Of a DNA stretch of 18,606 nt, positions 1-8,238 are shown piece after piece (position 1 is the first letter of the stretch; each line of letters opens with the position of its first letter). Source of the stretch: Thiohalocapsa sp. GTDB lineage: Bacteria > Pseudomonadota > Gammaproteobacteria > Chromatiales > Chromatiaceae. The stretch is from positions 1-18,606 of the forward strand of contig NZ_JAIFKJ010000589.1 of NCBI RefSeq assembly GCF_019695415.1, written 5' to 3'. The translations under genes and the position numbers were made by a program. The notes beneath the pieces are model-generated. The model worked only from the letters and a program-made list of their open reading frames with translations, ran no database searches and was not told the origin of the DNA.

Positions 1-395
1 GCGTAGTAGGGCCAACGGAAGGCATCCGGTTGCAGCGCTATGGCGTTGCGGAGCGCGGCATCGGCCCGGCTCTCCACTTCCACCAAGATCAAGAGCGCCC
101 CGAGGCGACCGTAGGCGTCGGCGAGGTCGGCGCGCTCGGGCTTGGGCGCTGCGAGCAGGTCGTTCAGCTCGCTGCGGGCAGTCGCCAGCGCTTGCTGCAT
201 CAGCGGCTCAGCTCCGCTGGTGTCGGCGTCGGGGACGGCGGCTAAAGCGATGCCGAAGTGCGTCGGCGGCTCGGCGACGAGGTCGGCCCCGACAGCCCGG
301 CCCCCCGGCACCATCAGCAGCACGAGCGCCAGGACGAGCAGCACCCTGCGCAGCGGCTCGGTGCATAGCTCAGGCACAGAGGGTGGCTCAAACAT
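1..395 (-). CDS. Secreted TPR-containing protein, partial (C-terminus beyond left edge)
   Basis: Reading the minus strand from an ATG at 395 gives an open frame of 131 codons that runs off the left edge. Residues about 16-36 are a leucine-rich hydrophobic stretch (VLLVLALVLLMVPGG) after two arginines, followed by RAVGAD, which looks like an N-terminal signal peptide or membrane anchor. Residues from about 85 read as helical repeats (DLADAYGRLGALL, then ADAALRNAIALQPDAFRW), which fits a tetratricopeptide repeat; the ending resembles the P-x-A/D-x-x-W turn of a TPR unit. The start lies inside the end of the upstream gene as ATGTTTGA, an 8-base overlap, so it is the third gene of the operon and likely translationally coupled. 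Function is not known; TPRs suggest a protein-protein scaffold in the periplasm for the cytochrome/propeller proteins encoded before it. Plus-strand frames in this stretch look like antisense shadows. Confidence 0.75.
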   Translation of the reverse strand, partial: MFEPPSVPELCTEPLRRVLLVLALVLLMVPGGRAVGADLVAEPPTHFGIALAAVPDADTSGAEPLMQQALATARSELNDLLAAPKPERADLADAYGRLGALLILVEVESRADAALRNAIALQPDAFRWPYY

Positions 396-2331
396 CGCTG
401 TGCTGCTCGATAGTGAGGGTTGTGTCCAGCGCCTGAGGCGTCACGGTCTGCTCGCTGCCGTCTGGCCAGACGACCCGCAGTGTCACGGCCGCCGGGTCAT
501 CCAGCTCGCCGAGACCAAAGGTGACGGGGCGCTCCACCTGGGAGAGATAACCTCGGGCGGGCCGGACATCTCGGTAGCGCGTGATGCCATCCGCCGTGAG
601 CTCCAGTCGCGCGCCGATGGCGCCGGTGTTAGGTGGGCGGCCAATCAGCTCCACGCGCAGCCAATGGTGGCCCAAGTCCTGGTCGTTCCGAAGCAGGGCG
701 GGCCGGCGGCCGTTCTGGGTGATGAGCACGTCCAGGTCACCGTCGGCATCGATGTCGGCATAGGCGATGCCGCGGCCGACGAGGTCCTGCGCCAAGTCGC
801 CGACGATGGCGGACTCCGGCGGCAGGTGCACGAAGCGCGCCCCGCATGCCTCACCGCAGTTCCAGAACAGCGATGCCGGCTGGGCATAGTGCTGGCTCTG
901 CTGGACCTTGTGGATCTCGTGCTCCAGGTGGCCGTTGGCGAGCAGCAGGTCTTCGCGGCCGTCCAGGTCGTAGTCGAAGAACATCAGCCCGAAGGTGAGC
1001 GGGATGCGGGACGCCGGCCCCAGGCCCTCCAGCACCGCCTCGTCCACAAAGGGCGGGCGGCCGTTGGTCGTCACGAAGAGCGAGGCCATCTCGTTGGCGA
1101 AGTTGCCGACGGCAATGCCCAGATCGGCATCGTCGCGAAAATTCGCGACGTCCACGCCCATGGCCGAGGTGCCCTTACCGTTGCGATCGTAGGCAACGCC
1201 CTCGAAGATCGCGGTCTCCTCGAAGCGGCCGTCGCCCAGGTTGCGAAACAGAAAGTTCCGCACCGTGTCGTTGACGACGACGAGGTCCTGCCAGCCGTCG
1301 CCGTCGTAGTCGAAAGGGACGACGCCAAGGCCCTTGCCCACGGGGTTGCCGGTGATGGGGTCCGGCACATGGATGCCGGCCGCGGCGGAGACATCGGTGA
1401 AGCGGATTTTGCCGTCTTCGCCAACGCCGTCGTTGCGGTACAGCACGTTGTCGGTGCCGACGAAGTTCACCGGTGCACCGTAAGCGCGGCCAAGCCCTGT
1501 CAGGCGAAAGTCGATCTCCAAGTCGATCTGCCGCGACCATTTCACGTAGTTGACGACGAAGAGGTCCAGATCGCCGTCTTTGTCGTAATCAAAAAAGGCC
1601 GCGCTGCTGGACCAGGCATCATCGTCGCCGCCGGCCCCGGCCGCGTCCGTGATTTCCTCGAAGCGGCGCGCGCCGTCGGATGCGGCATGGGCCGGTACGT
1701 TGCGGAACAGCCGGTTGGCGTTCAGCGTGGTGAGGTAGAGATCCTGCCAGCCGTCGCCGTCCACGTCGCCCACGGCGACGCCCATGCCGTAGCTGGTCAC
1801 GTCCAGGCCGCTGCCGGTAGTAACGTCCTCGAAGCGCCCGCTGCCGTCATTCCGGTAGAGCTTCTGCGTGGGCGGCTCGGGCAGGGTCTCGTGGCCGGCC
1901 CATTCACGGGAGTTGACCAGAAACAGGTCCTGATCGCCGTCGCGATCGCAGTCGAAGAAGGCGGCGCCGCTGCCGATTGTTTCGGGCATCAGCCGCTCGC
2001 CGTAGGCGCCGTTGACGTGCATGAAGTCGATGCCGGCCTGCGCGGTAACGTCGGTGAATCGAACCTGGGACGGGGTGGCTGCGGCGCCGGCTTGTGTGCC
2101 CCCTGCGGCTGCCGTGGCTTGGTCGGGCTCGCGTGAAACCTGCGGCAGGGCGATCTCGGCCTCCTCCACGGGCGCCGGCGCCCGTGGCTGGAGCAGCAGG
2201 TAGGCCGCGGTGGCGATGAGCAACGCCGCAGCCAGCACCGCCAGCGAGATCAGAAAGGCGCGGCGGATGCGGGCCTCACCGCGAGGCGGAACGGGCCTGG
2301 ACCTGGAGGGTGGTTTCTGCTCGGTGCTCAT
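388..2331 (-). CDS. Membrane-anchored FG-GAP/VCBS beta-propeller protein with ASPIC/UnbV domain (CRTAC1-like)
   Basis: The product has 647 residues. Residues 1-24 are basic, about 25-47 form one hydrophobic helix (FLISLAVLAAALLIATAAYLLL), and the rest should lie outside the cytoplasmic membrane. The body has seven evenly spaced FG-GAP/VCBS repeats, the usual number for an integrin-like seven-bladed propeller. Six keep the calcium-loop pattern DxDxDGxxD (DCDRDGDQD, DVDGDGWQD, DYDKDGDLD, DYDGDGWQD, DYDLDGRED, DIDADGDLD). One is degenerate (NFRDDADLG). Residues about 548-630 match the ASPIC/UnbV domain seen after such propellers in the CRTAC1 family (HHWLRVEL, then GYLSQ and VVWPDGSEQ). The start at 2331 is chosen because the transmembrane helix follows it; it overlaps the cytochrome gene by 56 bases. 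An earlier in-frame ATG at 2379 would add 16 arginine-rich residues. The family has no settled biochemical role; here the operon suggests a structural or binding partner of the multiheme cytochrome. Confidence 0.9.
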   Translation of the reverse strand: MSTEQKPPSRSRPVPPRGEARIRRAFLISLAVLAAALLIATAAYLLLQPRAPAPVEEAEIALPQVSREPDQATAAAGGTQAGAAATPSQVRFTDVTAQAGIDFMHVNGAYGERLMPETIGSGAAFFDCDRDGDQDLFLVNSREWAGHETLPEPPTQKLYRNDGSGRFEDVTTGSGLDVTSYGMGVAVGDVDGDGWQDLYLTTLNANRLFRNVPAHAASDGARRFEEITDAAGAGGDDDAWSSSAAFFDYDKDGDLDLFVVNYVKWSRQIDLEIDFRLTGLGRAYGAPVNFVGTDNVLYRNDGVGEDGKIRFTDVSAAAGIHVPDPITGNPVGKGLGVVPFDYDGDGWQDLVVVNDTVRNFLFRNLGDGRFEETAIFEGVAYDRNGKGTSAMGVDVANFRDDADLGIAVGNFANEMASLFVTTNGRPPFVDEAVLEGLGPASRIPLTFGLMFFDYDLDGREDLLLANGHLEHEIHKVQQSQHYAQPASLFWNCGEACGARFVHLPPESAIVGDLAQDLVGRGIAYADIDADGDLDVLITQNGRRPALLRNDQDLGHHWLRVELIGRPPNTGAIGARLELTADGITRYRDVRPARGYLSQVERPVTFGLGELDDPAAVTLRVVWPDGSEQTVTPQALDTTLTIEQHSDV

Positions 2332-5101
2332 ACTGCTTGTCCGGCCGCAGCGCATAGATGGCCACCGGCTCCGCCGCATGGTCCGCGGCCGGGTTGCGGC
2401 GCCGGTGGATGCTGACGGCTTGTTCGATGGCGTTGTCGTCGGTGCGATAGTACGCGTGGCGCGCGCGGTGGTGGGCGGCGGCGTCGATGTCGCCCAGCTC
2501 CGCGAGCACCAAGCTCAGGTTGTGATGGGCGGCGGCATTCTCGGGGTCCACGGCGAGCGCCTGTTGCAGGCGTTGGCGTGCCCGGGTCAGCAGCGCCTCG
2601 CGGCTCGCACGGCGGGCATCGCCGCGCTCGCGTCGGGCGCGCTCGTACAGGGTGCGGCCGAGCTCCGTCAGCATCCGATAGTCTCGACCGAAGTCGAAGC
2701 CGCGTGCGCGGGCGGCGTTGAAGCGCGTGTCGGCAAGGGCTTCCAGCGCCTCGATGGCGCGGTCTAGGTCGCCCTGGTCGCGGGCGATGAGCCCCGTATA
2801 CCAGGCCACAGTCCAGGGCGGCGCACCCTGTTCCGCGGCCCGGGCGAGGGCCTGGGCCGCGGCGTCCAGTCTGCCCTCCCGATACCGCACCCGGGCCAGA
2901 TTCAGGGCGCCGTCGCCCCCCTGCCCCTGCGCGACCTGTAATCGCTCCACCGTACGGAAGGCGGCCTCCGCCTGGCGCGACTCCCCCCGTGGCCCCTCGC
3001 GGAAGAGGCCAATGCCGTAATCGTTCCAGCGCTGCCAGGCGGGGATATCCGGGGCGGTTGCCGCATCCGGCCCTAGCTCCACAACCCCCGCAACGGGCAG
3101 CTGTACCCGGTCCTCGGCGAGGGTGGTCATGGGCAGATCGTTGCCTGCAAAGTCTTCGCCCTGCATGAAGCGGACGAAGCGGGTGTCGAACTTGCGGTAG
3201 TTGAGCCTGGCCTCGAGGGTGAGGGGGCCGGTCGCGTCTTTCGGCACGTCGAAGGCGTAGTGCACCACGACGGCGGCGCCGGGTGGGATCTGATGGTCGT
3301 ACAGGGCGACGAAGATGTCTTGGGCATTGCGGCGAGTGATGCGGTTGCCGTCGCGGTCCAGCAGATAGGCATTGCCGAACCAGGCCCAATCGTCGACGGC
3401 ACCGTCGGCGTTGAGCGCACCGGAGCGGGCGATGACCTCGTCGCCTGCGCTGACGGCCACGTCCAGCCAGACCTCGTTGGAATCCGCCGTGCCCTGCGTG
3501 AGCGCATGGCCGATGCCGGTGGTGCGCACCACCACCTCCAGCAGGTAGCGCTTGCCCGGCTCGAGCACCGCCAGCTCGGGCCGAAGGGGCGCCGTCAGCT
3601 CGCCCTCGATATGGCCCCCCTGCTTGAGGCCGAAGATATCCACCCGCACCGCCTGTTGCATGGCCTCGACACGGGCCGCGTTCTCCCGAGCCGGGCGGCC
3701 CAGCATTACGGGCACTGCGGTGTTGGCAGCGGGGAACAGGTGGTCGTGCACGGCGAGCCGCTGCACGCCCTGCCCCGCCGATCTGTCGTCATCCAGCCGC
3801 CGGGCCGCCGGGTCATCCGCGGCCACTGCGGGCATGTGACAGCCGTTGCAGCCGGGCTCCGCTTGCTCCGGATAGTAGAAACTGTCCACCCGGTGGCCGG
3901 AGACGCCGCTCATCAGAAAGCTGTCGTAGTGGTTCTGCCCGCGCAGCCAGCGGTAGTGGTTCAGCGCCGGCGGCAGATGCACCTTATGGCAGACGGCGCA
4001 GAATTCCGGGGTCGCGTGCACCGGGCGCAGCAGTGTGCGCTTGTGAAAGGCGGGCTTGGCGCGGATCAGCTGGCGGTGCAGGAAGCGGCCGACGGCGGAG
4101 TCGCTCTGCGCAAAGGGATAACGCGGCGGCGGCGCGAAGCTGTAGTCGCCGTTGCCGACCGGGCTGTTGACCGCGGTGATGGCATGGCAGCCGAGGCAGC
4201 CGATACCGGCGCTGGCGCCCGGGTCCGCATCCGGATCGTAGTCTGGGTCGTCGAAGCGGCCCGCGAAGAGCGGCACCTGGTCATGGCAAACGGCGCAGAG
4301 CCGGGCTGCCCTCACGTCCCCGTCCCGTGCCAGGAGCACCGCACGCGTCTCGTCCACCGCGGCGCGATAAGCGGGGTTGTTGAAGGAACTGAGCCGGTGC
4401 ATGGAGCCCGCGTGCTGTGCGGCGAGGTCCGCGTGACACTCGGCGCAGGTCTCATCCCGCATCAGCCGCTCGGGCGGGATGGGATCGCCGGCAGGCACCA
4501 TGGCCAGCGCCGGCTCAAACGCCCGCACCAGGTCAGGCTCGTGCAGCAGCTTGAGCCCGTGCACCCCAAGCGCCAGTGCAGCAAAGCCCACCGCGGCGCC
4601 AGCCCAGGCCATACCCGCCCGCCAGCGCAGCGGCGGCCCCGCCAGCCGGTGCAGCACGAAGAGCCAGGCCGCCAGTAACGGCGTCAGCACATGCACCCAG
4701 TAGGCGAGCCCGCGCACCCCGGGATCGTTGACTTCGAAGACCCCGAACCGCGTCAGCAGGATTCCGGACAAGAACAGCGCAATGAGGGTGACATAAAGCG
4801 CCAGCCCGGCCCGGATCGCGTATCGGTTCGGCCGCCGCCGCGCCCGCCGGAAGTGCAACGCCCCAAACAGCAGCACCGGTACCATCAGAGCCAGGCCCAG
4901 GCACAGGTGGCCGAGAAACATGACCAGATAAGCCTGATCCTGCAGCACCGCCTCGGAAAGCCGCTCCGCAACGGTAACGGTCAACAGATACAGGGAGTTG
5001 ACGGCCATCAGTCCGCCGCCGATCAGCACCACCGCGAGCAGGCGGCGCAGCGCTGGGCTCAGCACGACGATGTTGGAACTCGACGAACGGATGTCGACCA
5101 T
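2276..5101 (-). CDS. Membrane-bound five-heme cytochrome c with C-terminal TPR domain
   Basis: The product has 941 residues and three parts. Residues about 20-186 contain five likely transmembrane helices (20-44, 57-83, 95-119, 131-153, 162-186) with histidines in helices 2 and 4 (H65, H83, H137, H151). Residues about 215-425 hold five CxxCH heme-c motifs: C219-H223 (CAECH), C269-H273 (CAVCH), C302-H306 (CLGCH), C368-H372 (CAVCH) and C418-H422 (CNGCH), spaced as in cytochrome c554-type multiheme proteins. A beta-rich region follows to about 690, and residues about 711-885 contain TPR-like helices (NLARVRYREGRLDAA; PENAAAHHNLSLVLAELGD). The heme domain should be periplasmic. It is first in a three-gene operon with the propeller and secreted TPR proteins. 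A respiratory or periplasmic electron-transfer role is inferred; the electron donor and acceptor cannot be named. The 190-base upstream spacer has a TATATT at about 5161-5166 on the minus strand but no convincing -35 box. Confidence 0.9.
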   Translation of the reverse strand: MVDIRSSSSNIVVLSPALRRLLAVVLIGGGLMAVNSLYLLTVTVAERLSEAVLQDQAYLVMFLGHLCLGLALMVPVLLFGALHFRRARRRPNRYAIRAGLALYVTLIALFLSGILLTRFGVFEVNDPGVRGLAYWVHVLTPLLAAWLFVLHRLAGPPLRWRAGMAWAGAAVGFAALALGVHGLKLLHEPDLVRAFEPALAMVPAGDPIPPERLMRDETCAECHADLAAQHAGSMHRLSSFNNPAYRAAVDETRAVLLARDGDVRAARLCAVCHDQVPLFAGRFDDPDYDPDADPGASAGIGCLGCHAITAVNSPVGNGDYSFAPPPRYPFAQSDSAVGRFLHRQLIRAKPAFHKRTLLRPVHATPEFCAVCHKVHLPPALNHYRWLRGQNHYDSFLMSGVSGHRVDSFYYPEQAEPGCNGCHMPAVAADDPAARRLDDDRSAGQGVQRLAVHDHLFPAANTAVPVMLGRPARENAARVEAMQQAVRVDIFGLKQGGHIEGELTAPLRPELAVLEPGKRYLLEVVVRTTGIGHALTQGTADSNEVWLDVAVSAGDEVIARSGALNADGAVDDWAWFGNAYLLDRDGNRITRRNAQDIFVALYDHQIPPGAAVVVHYAFDVPKDATGPLTLEARLNYRKFDTRFVRFMQGEDFAGNDLPMTTLAEDRVQLPVAGVVELGPDAATAPDIPAWQRWNDYGIGLFREGPRGESRQAEAAFRTVERLQVAQGQGGDGALNLARVRYREGRLDAAAQALARAAEQGAPPWTVAWYTGLIARDQGDLDRAIEALEALADTRFNAARARGFDFGRDYRMLTELGRTLYERARRERGDARRASREALLTRARQRLQQALAVDPENAAAHHNLSLVLAELGDIDAAAHHRARHAYYRTDDNAIEQAVSIHRRRNPAADHAAEPVAIYALRPDKQYEHRAETTLQVQARSASR

Positions 5102-5247
5102 GGCGAGCGGGCAGAAGCACGGGCAATACCATCCGTGGACAACACTTACTCAACCAGGGAAATATAGCGCGTTCTGACGTCTCACGGCGGCCCGCACATG
5201 AGCGGCGGCGGACGTGTTCCGAACAGGCCCAGTTCGGTGTGGAGATC

Positions 5248-5292
5248 GGTATACTGTCCCGTCTTTGGAGGTACACTGTCCCCGTCTTTGGA
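5248..5292. repeat. Two adjacent near-identical 22/23-bp repeats
   Basis: Copy 1 (5248-5269) and copy 2 (5270-5292) lie head to tail. Both have the form GGTAyACTGTCCC(C)GTC followed by TTTGGA. They differ by one T/C change at the fifth base and one extra C in the second copy. The second copy ends two bases before the stop codon of the Nudix gene. The spacer 5102-5293 has no other feature I can support. Short paired repeats of this sort often occur as dispersed intergenic repeats, but I cannot check copy number from one window. Confidence 0.8.
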
Positions 5293-5293
5293 A

Positions 5294-5878
5294 TCAGATC
5301 GCCCGGTCGTTATCGACGAGCGTGCGGTAGCGTCGCTCAGGCCCAGGCAGGCGCTCGATGGCGCCGGTGCGCAGCGGAAACCGGCCGGTACCGCGGTCGC
5401 GGTAGTAGAGCCTGAGCGATTCACCGATGACCGGAAAAGCGATGTCGTCCCAGGGGATCTGGTGCTCACGCATCAGCTCGACCTCCAAGCTCTCGGCGCC
5501 GGGTCCGAAGTCCAGGCTCTCAAGGCGTGCGCGGAAGAGCATGTAGACCTGGTTGATGTGCGGCAGGTTGAACAGCGCATAGAGGTCGCCGACGGTGACC
5601 TGGGCGCGAGCCTCTTCCAGCGTCTCCCGGGCAGCGCCCTGTTGAACGGTCTCGCCGTTCTCCATGAACCCGGCGGGCAAGGTCCACAGGCCGTAGCGAG
5701 GCTCGATGGCGCGCTTGCAGAGCAGAACGTGGTCGCCCCACCCCGGGATACAGCCGACGACGATCTTTGGGTTTTGGTAATGGACCGTGCCGCAGGCATC
5801 GCAGATATGCCGCGGCAGGTTGTCGCCGTCCGGCACGCGCAACGTCACCGCCTCGCCGCAGTGGCTGCAATAGTTCAT
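5294..5878 (-). CDS. Nudix hydrolase with N-terminal zinc ribbon
   Basis: The product has 194 residues. It opens with a zinc ribbon (C4-x2-C7 and C26-x2-C29, then the YQNPKIVVG strand typical of the Nudix_N_2 domain). The Nudix box covers residues 70-92: G70, E76, R84, E85, E88 and E89 fit GX5EX7REUXEE, while the later conserved glycine is replaced (EEARA). Such proteins (COG1051-like, related to NudC) hydrolyse nucleoside diphosphate derivatives such as ADP-ribose or NADH with Mg2+; the exact substrate cannot be read from sequence. The start MNYCSHCGE at 5878 is preferred over an ATG at 5935 because the zinc ribbon begins there and an AGGA lies close upstream. It is transcribed divergently from glgX. 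The spacer to the next minus-strand gene is 192 bases, so it is probably a separate transcription unit. Confidence 0.92.
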   Translation of the reverse strand: MNYCSHCGEAVTLRVPDGDNLPRHICDACGTVHYQNPKIVVGCIPGWGDHVLLCKRAIEPRYGLWTLPAGFMENGETVQQGAARETLEEARAQVTVGDLYALFNLPHINQVYMLFRARLESLDFGPGAESLEVELMREHQIPWDDIAFPVIGESLRLYYRDRGTGRFPLRTGAIERLPGPERRYRTLVDNDRAI

Positions 5879-6078
5879 GGTCCTGTCGCCTCCAGCAGCC
5901 GGCCGCGACCGACATCGGGCCGCGGAGCGATTCATCGAATGGACATGCAGACCGTCCTGAGCCGTCTTAACATGGGGTCGGCTGCCGCCGGCGCCAGTAC
6001 TCCGGCCCTACCGGCGGCGACGCGCGTGCGGCGGCCAAACGACCCGCACATCCACCCAACCTCGCACCGGTGAGCCCT

Positions 6079-8151
6079 ATGCCCGCGCGCACCTACAGCA
6101 CTCAACCCGGCACCTGGGACTTGACCGGCGCCAATTTCGTCGACGGCGGCGTCAACTTCTGCTGTTTCTCGCAGCACGCGACCGCGGTCGAGCTGCTGCT
6201 GTTCGAGGGCCCGGCGAGCCCGAAGCCGTTCCAAGTGATCCCCCTGGACCCGCGGGTGCACAAGACCTTCTTCTTCTGGCACGTGCTCGTGGAAGGCCTG
6301 CCCAACGGCACCTGTTACGGCTGGCGCATGGACGGCCCTACGGACACCGCGGCGAGCGGCTGTCGCTTCGACCGCGACAAGCTGCTGCTGGACCCATGGT
6401 GCGTCGCCGTCGACGACCGCCTCTGGGACCGCGATGCCGCGAGCCAGCCCGGCGATAACCTGGCCACGGCCATGCGCTCGCAGCTGGTGCGCGATGACTA
6501 CGACTGGGAGGGCGACACCCACCTGCACGTGCCGCTCACGGAGGCCGTCATCTACGAGATGCACGTGGGCGGCTTTACACGACACCCCTCCGCGGACACG
6601 CCCCACCCCGGCACCTTCAGCGCCGTCACCGAGAAGATTCCGTACCTGAAGGACCTCGGCATCACCCATGTGGAGCTGCTGCCGGTGATGGCGTTCGACC
6701 TTCAGGACGTGCCACCCAAGACCGCCTCGCTGGGGCTCGAAAACTTCTGGGGCTACAGCACCCACAGCTTCTTCGCGCCGCATCCGCACTACGCCACAGA
6801 TCCTAAGACGGCGCGGGACGAGTTCCGCGACATGGTGAAGGCGCTGCATAAAGCCGGCATCGGCGTGATCCTGGACGTGGTCTACAACCACACCGCCGAG
6901 GGGGGCGCCGACGGGCCGACGATCTCTTTCAAGGGGATGGGCAACGAGATCTTCTACCACCTGGACTTCAGCGACAAAAGCCGCTATCGGGACTACACCG
7001 GCTGCGGCAACACGGTGAACTGCAATCACCCGTTGGTAACGCGCTATGTCATCGACAGCCTGCACTATTGGGCTCACGACATGCACGTGGATGGATTCCG
7101 CTTCGACCTCGCCAGCGCCATGGCCCGCGGCGAAGACGGTACACCGGAGCACCACGCGCCGGTGCTCTGGTCCGTGGAGCTGTCACCGGAGCTCGGCCGC
7201 GCGCACATCATCGCCGAGGCCTGGGACGCCGTGGGCCTGTACCAGGTGGGGGACTTCCCAGGCTTTCGGTGGGCGGAGTGGAACGGCCACTATCGCGACG
7301 TGATCCGCGCCTTCGTGCGCGGGGACAAGGGCCTCGTGCAGCACGTGGCCACCCGCATCGCGGGCTCCAGCGACCTCTATGAGCACCGCGGGCGGCTGCC
7401 GGGCAATTCCATCAATTTCATCACCTGTCACGACGGCTTCACGCTCTATGACCTGGTCGCTTACAACAAGAAGCACAACAAGGCCAACGGCGAGCACAAT
7501 CGCGACGGGCACAATCACAACCTCAGCTGGAACTGCGGCGTCGAGGGACCGACGAACAACGCGGAGATCAACGCACTCCGCCACCGCCAGGCGAAGAATC
7601 TCATGGCCATCCTGCTGCTCAGCCAGGGGGTGCCCATGATCCTGGCGGGCGACGAGCTGCTGCGCACCAAGCAGGGCAACAACAACACCTACTGCCAGAA
7701 TAACGAGCTGTCATGGATCGACTGGCGCCTGGCGGAGGAGAACCGGGACATGCTGGACTTCACCCAGGCCATGATCGCGTTCCGCAAGCGCCACCCAACC
7801 CTGCGCCGCCGGCGCTTCCTGACGGGCAAGCCGGACCGCGAGGGCGCCCCGCCGGATATCAGCTGGCACGGCGTCAAGCTGGACGACCCGCGTTGGGACG
7901 ACGGCAACACCCGCACCCTGGCCTTCACGCTGGCGGGTCTCGCCGAGGACGAGCCGCACCTGCACGTCATGCTGAACATGTGGGAAGACACCCTGGATTT
8001 TGCCCTGCCGTCCCTAGACAACCGCAGCTGGTACCTGGCAGTGGATACGAGAGGTAAGCCCGCCGTGCACACACCCGAGCACCAACCCGCCGTGCATGGT
8101 GGCCAATACCGCGTCGGCCCGCGTAGTGTCGTCGTGTTGGAAGGCCGCTGA
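6079..8151 (+). CDS. glgX: Glycogen debranching enzyme (GlgX, isoamylase-type GH13)
   Basis: The product has 690 residues, the usual GlgX length. The enzyme hydrolyses alpha-1,6 branch points of phosphorylase-trimmed glycogen in the cytoplasm. An N-terminal CBM48-like beta domain (about 8-100) precedes the (beta/alpha)8 barrel. The four GH13 motifs are intact: DVVYNHT (D266), GFRFDLAS (nucleophile D343), AEAWD (acid/base E380) and ITCHDG (D452). Further GlgX/TreX-like signatures include NFWGYSTHSFFAPH, RLPGNSINFITCHDGFTLYDLVAYN and NNNTYCQNNELSWIDW. The ATG at 6079 is preferred; an in-frame GTG lies nine bases upstream at 6070, and the only Shine-Dalgarno candidate (GGTGAG) overlaps it and serves the ATG. 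It stands first in a plus-strand run with gnd and zwf, so glucose units released from glycogen would enter the pentose phosphate pathway. The gap to gnd is 87 bases, so co-transcription is possible but not shown. Confidence 0.96.
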   Translation: MPARTYSTQPGTWDLTGANFVDGGVNFCCFSQHATAVELLLFEGPASPKPFQVIPLDPRVHKTFFFWHVLVEGLPNGTCYGWRMDGPTDTAASGCRFDRDKLLLDPWCVAVDDRLWDRDAASQPGDNLATAMRSQLVRDDYDWEGDTHLHVPLTEAVIYEMHVGGFTRHPSADTPHPGTFSAVTEKIPYLKDLGITHVELLPVMAFDLQDVPPKTASLGLENFWGYSTHSFFAPHPHYATDPKTARDEFRDMVKALHKAGIGVILDVVYNHTAEGGADGPTISFKGMGNEIFYHLDFSDKSRYRDYTGCGNTVNCNHPLVTRYVIDSLHYWAHDMHVDGFRFDLASAMARGEDGTPEHHAPVLWSVELSPELGRAHIIAEAWDAVGLYQVGDFPGFRWAEWNGHYRDVIRAFVRGDKGLVQHVATRIAGSSDLYEHRGRLPGNSINFITCHDGFTLYDLVAYNKKHNKANGEHNRDGHNHNLSWNCGVEGPTNNAEINALRHRQAKNLMAILLLSQGVPMILAGDELLRTKQGNNNTYCQNNELSWIDWRLAEENRDMLDFTQAMIAFRKRHPTLRRRRFLTGKPDREGAPPDISWHGVKLDDPRWDDGNTRTLAFTLAGLAEDEPHLHVMLNMWEDTLDFALPSLDNRSWYLAVDTRGKPAVHTPEHQPAVHGGQYRVGPRSVVVLEGR

Positions 8152-8238
8152 AGAACCCTGTCCGCTAAGCACGGTCTTTAGTCCGCGCACACGCGTAGCC
8201 TGATTCCATTCTCCTTCCGCAACTCAGGAGCCAAGCAG

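Noticed and set aside
142..2136. 664-codon open frame on the plus strand
   Set aside because: It is antisense to the propeller gene, whose calcium-binding repeats and ASPIC/UnbV domain are unmistakable. The plus-strand product has no recognisable domain and repeats VAVGE-like valine/alanine-rich runs typical of GC-rich shadows.
3260..4678. 472-codon open frame on the plus strand
   Set aside because: Antisense to the five-heme cytochrome; composition is low-complexity His/Arg/Val without a ribosome binding site or family signature.
5155..5170. TATATT as a -10 box for the cytochrome operon
   Set aside because: No acceptable -35 hexamer lies 16-18 bases upstream, so I mention it only in the gene entry and do not call a promoter.
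5932..7155. 407-codon open frame on the minus strand
   Set aside because: Antisense to glgX and crossing the Nudix-glgX divergent spacer; no motif, whereas all GH13 motifs are intact on the plus strand.
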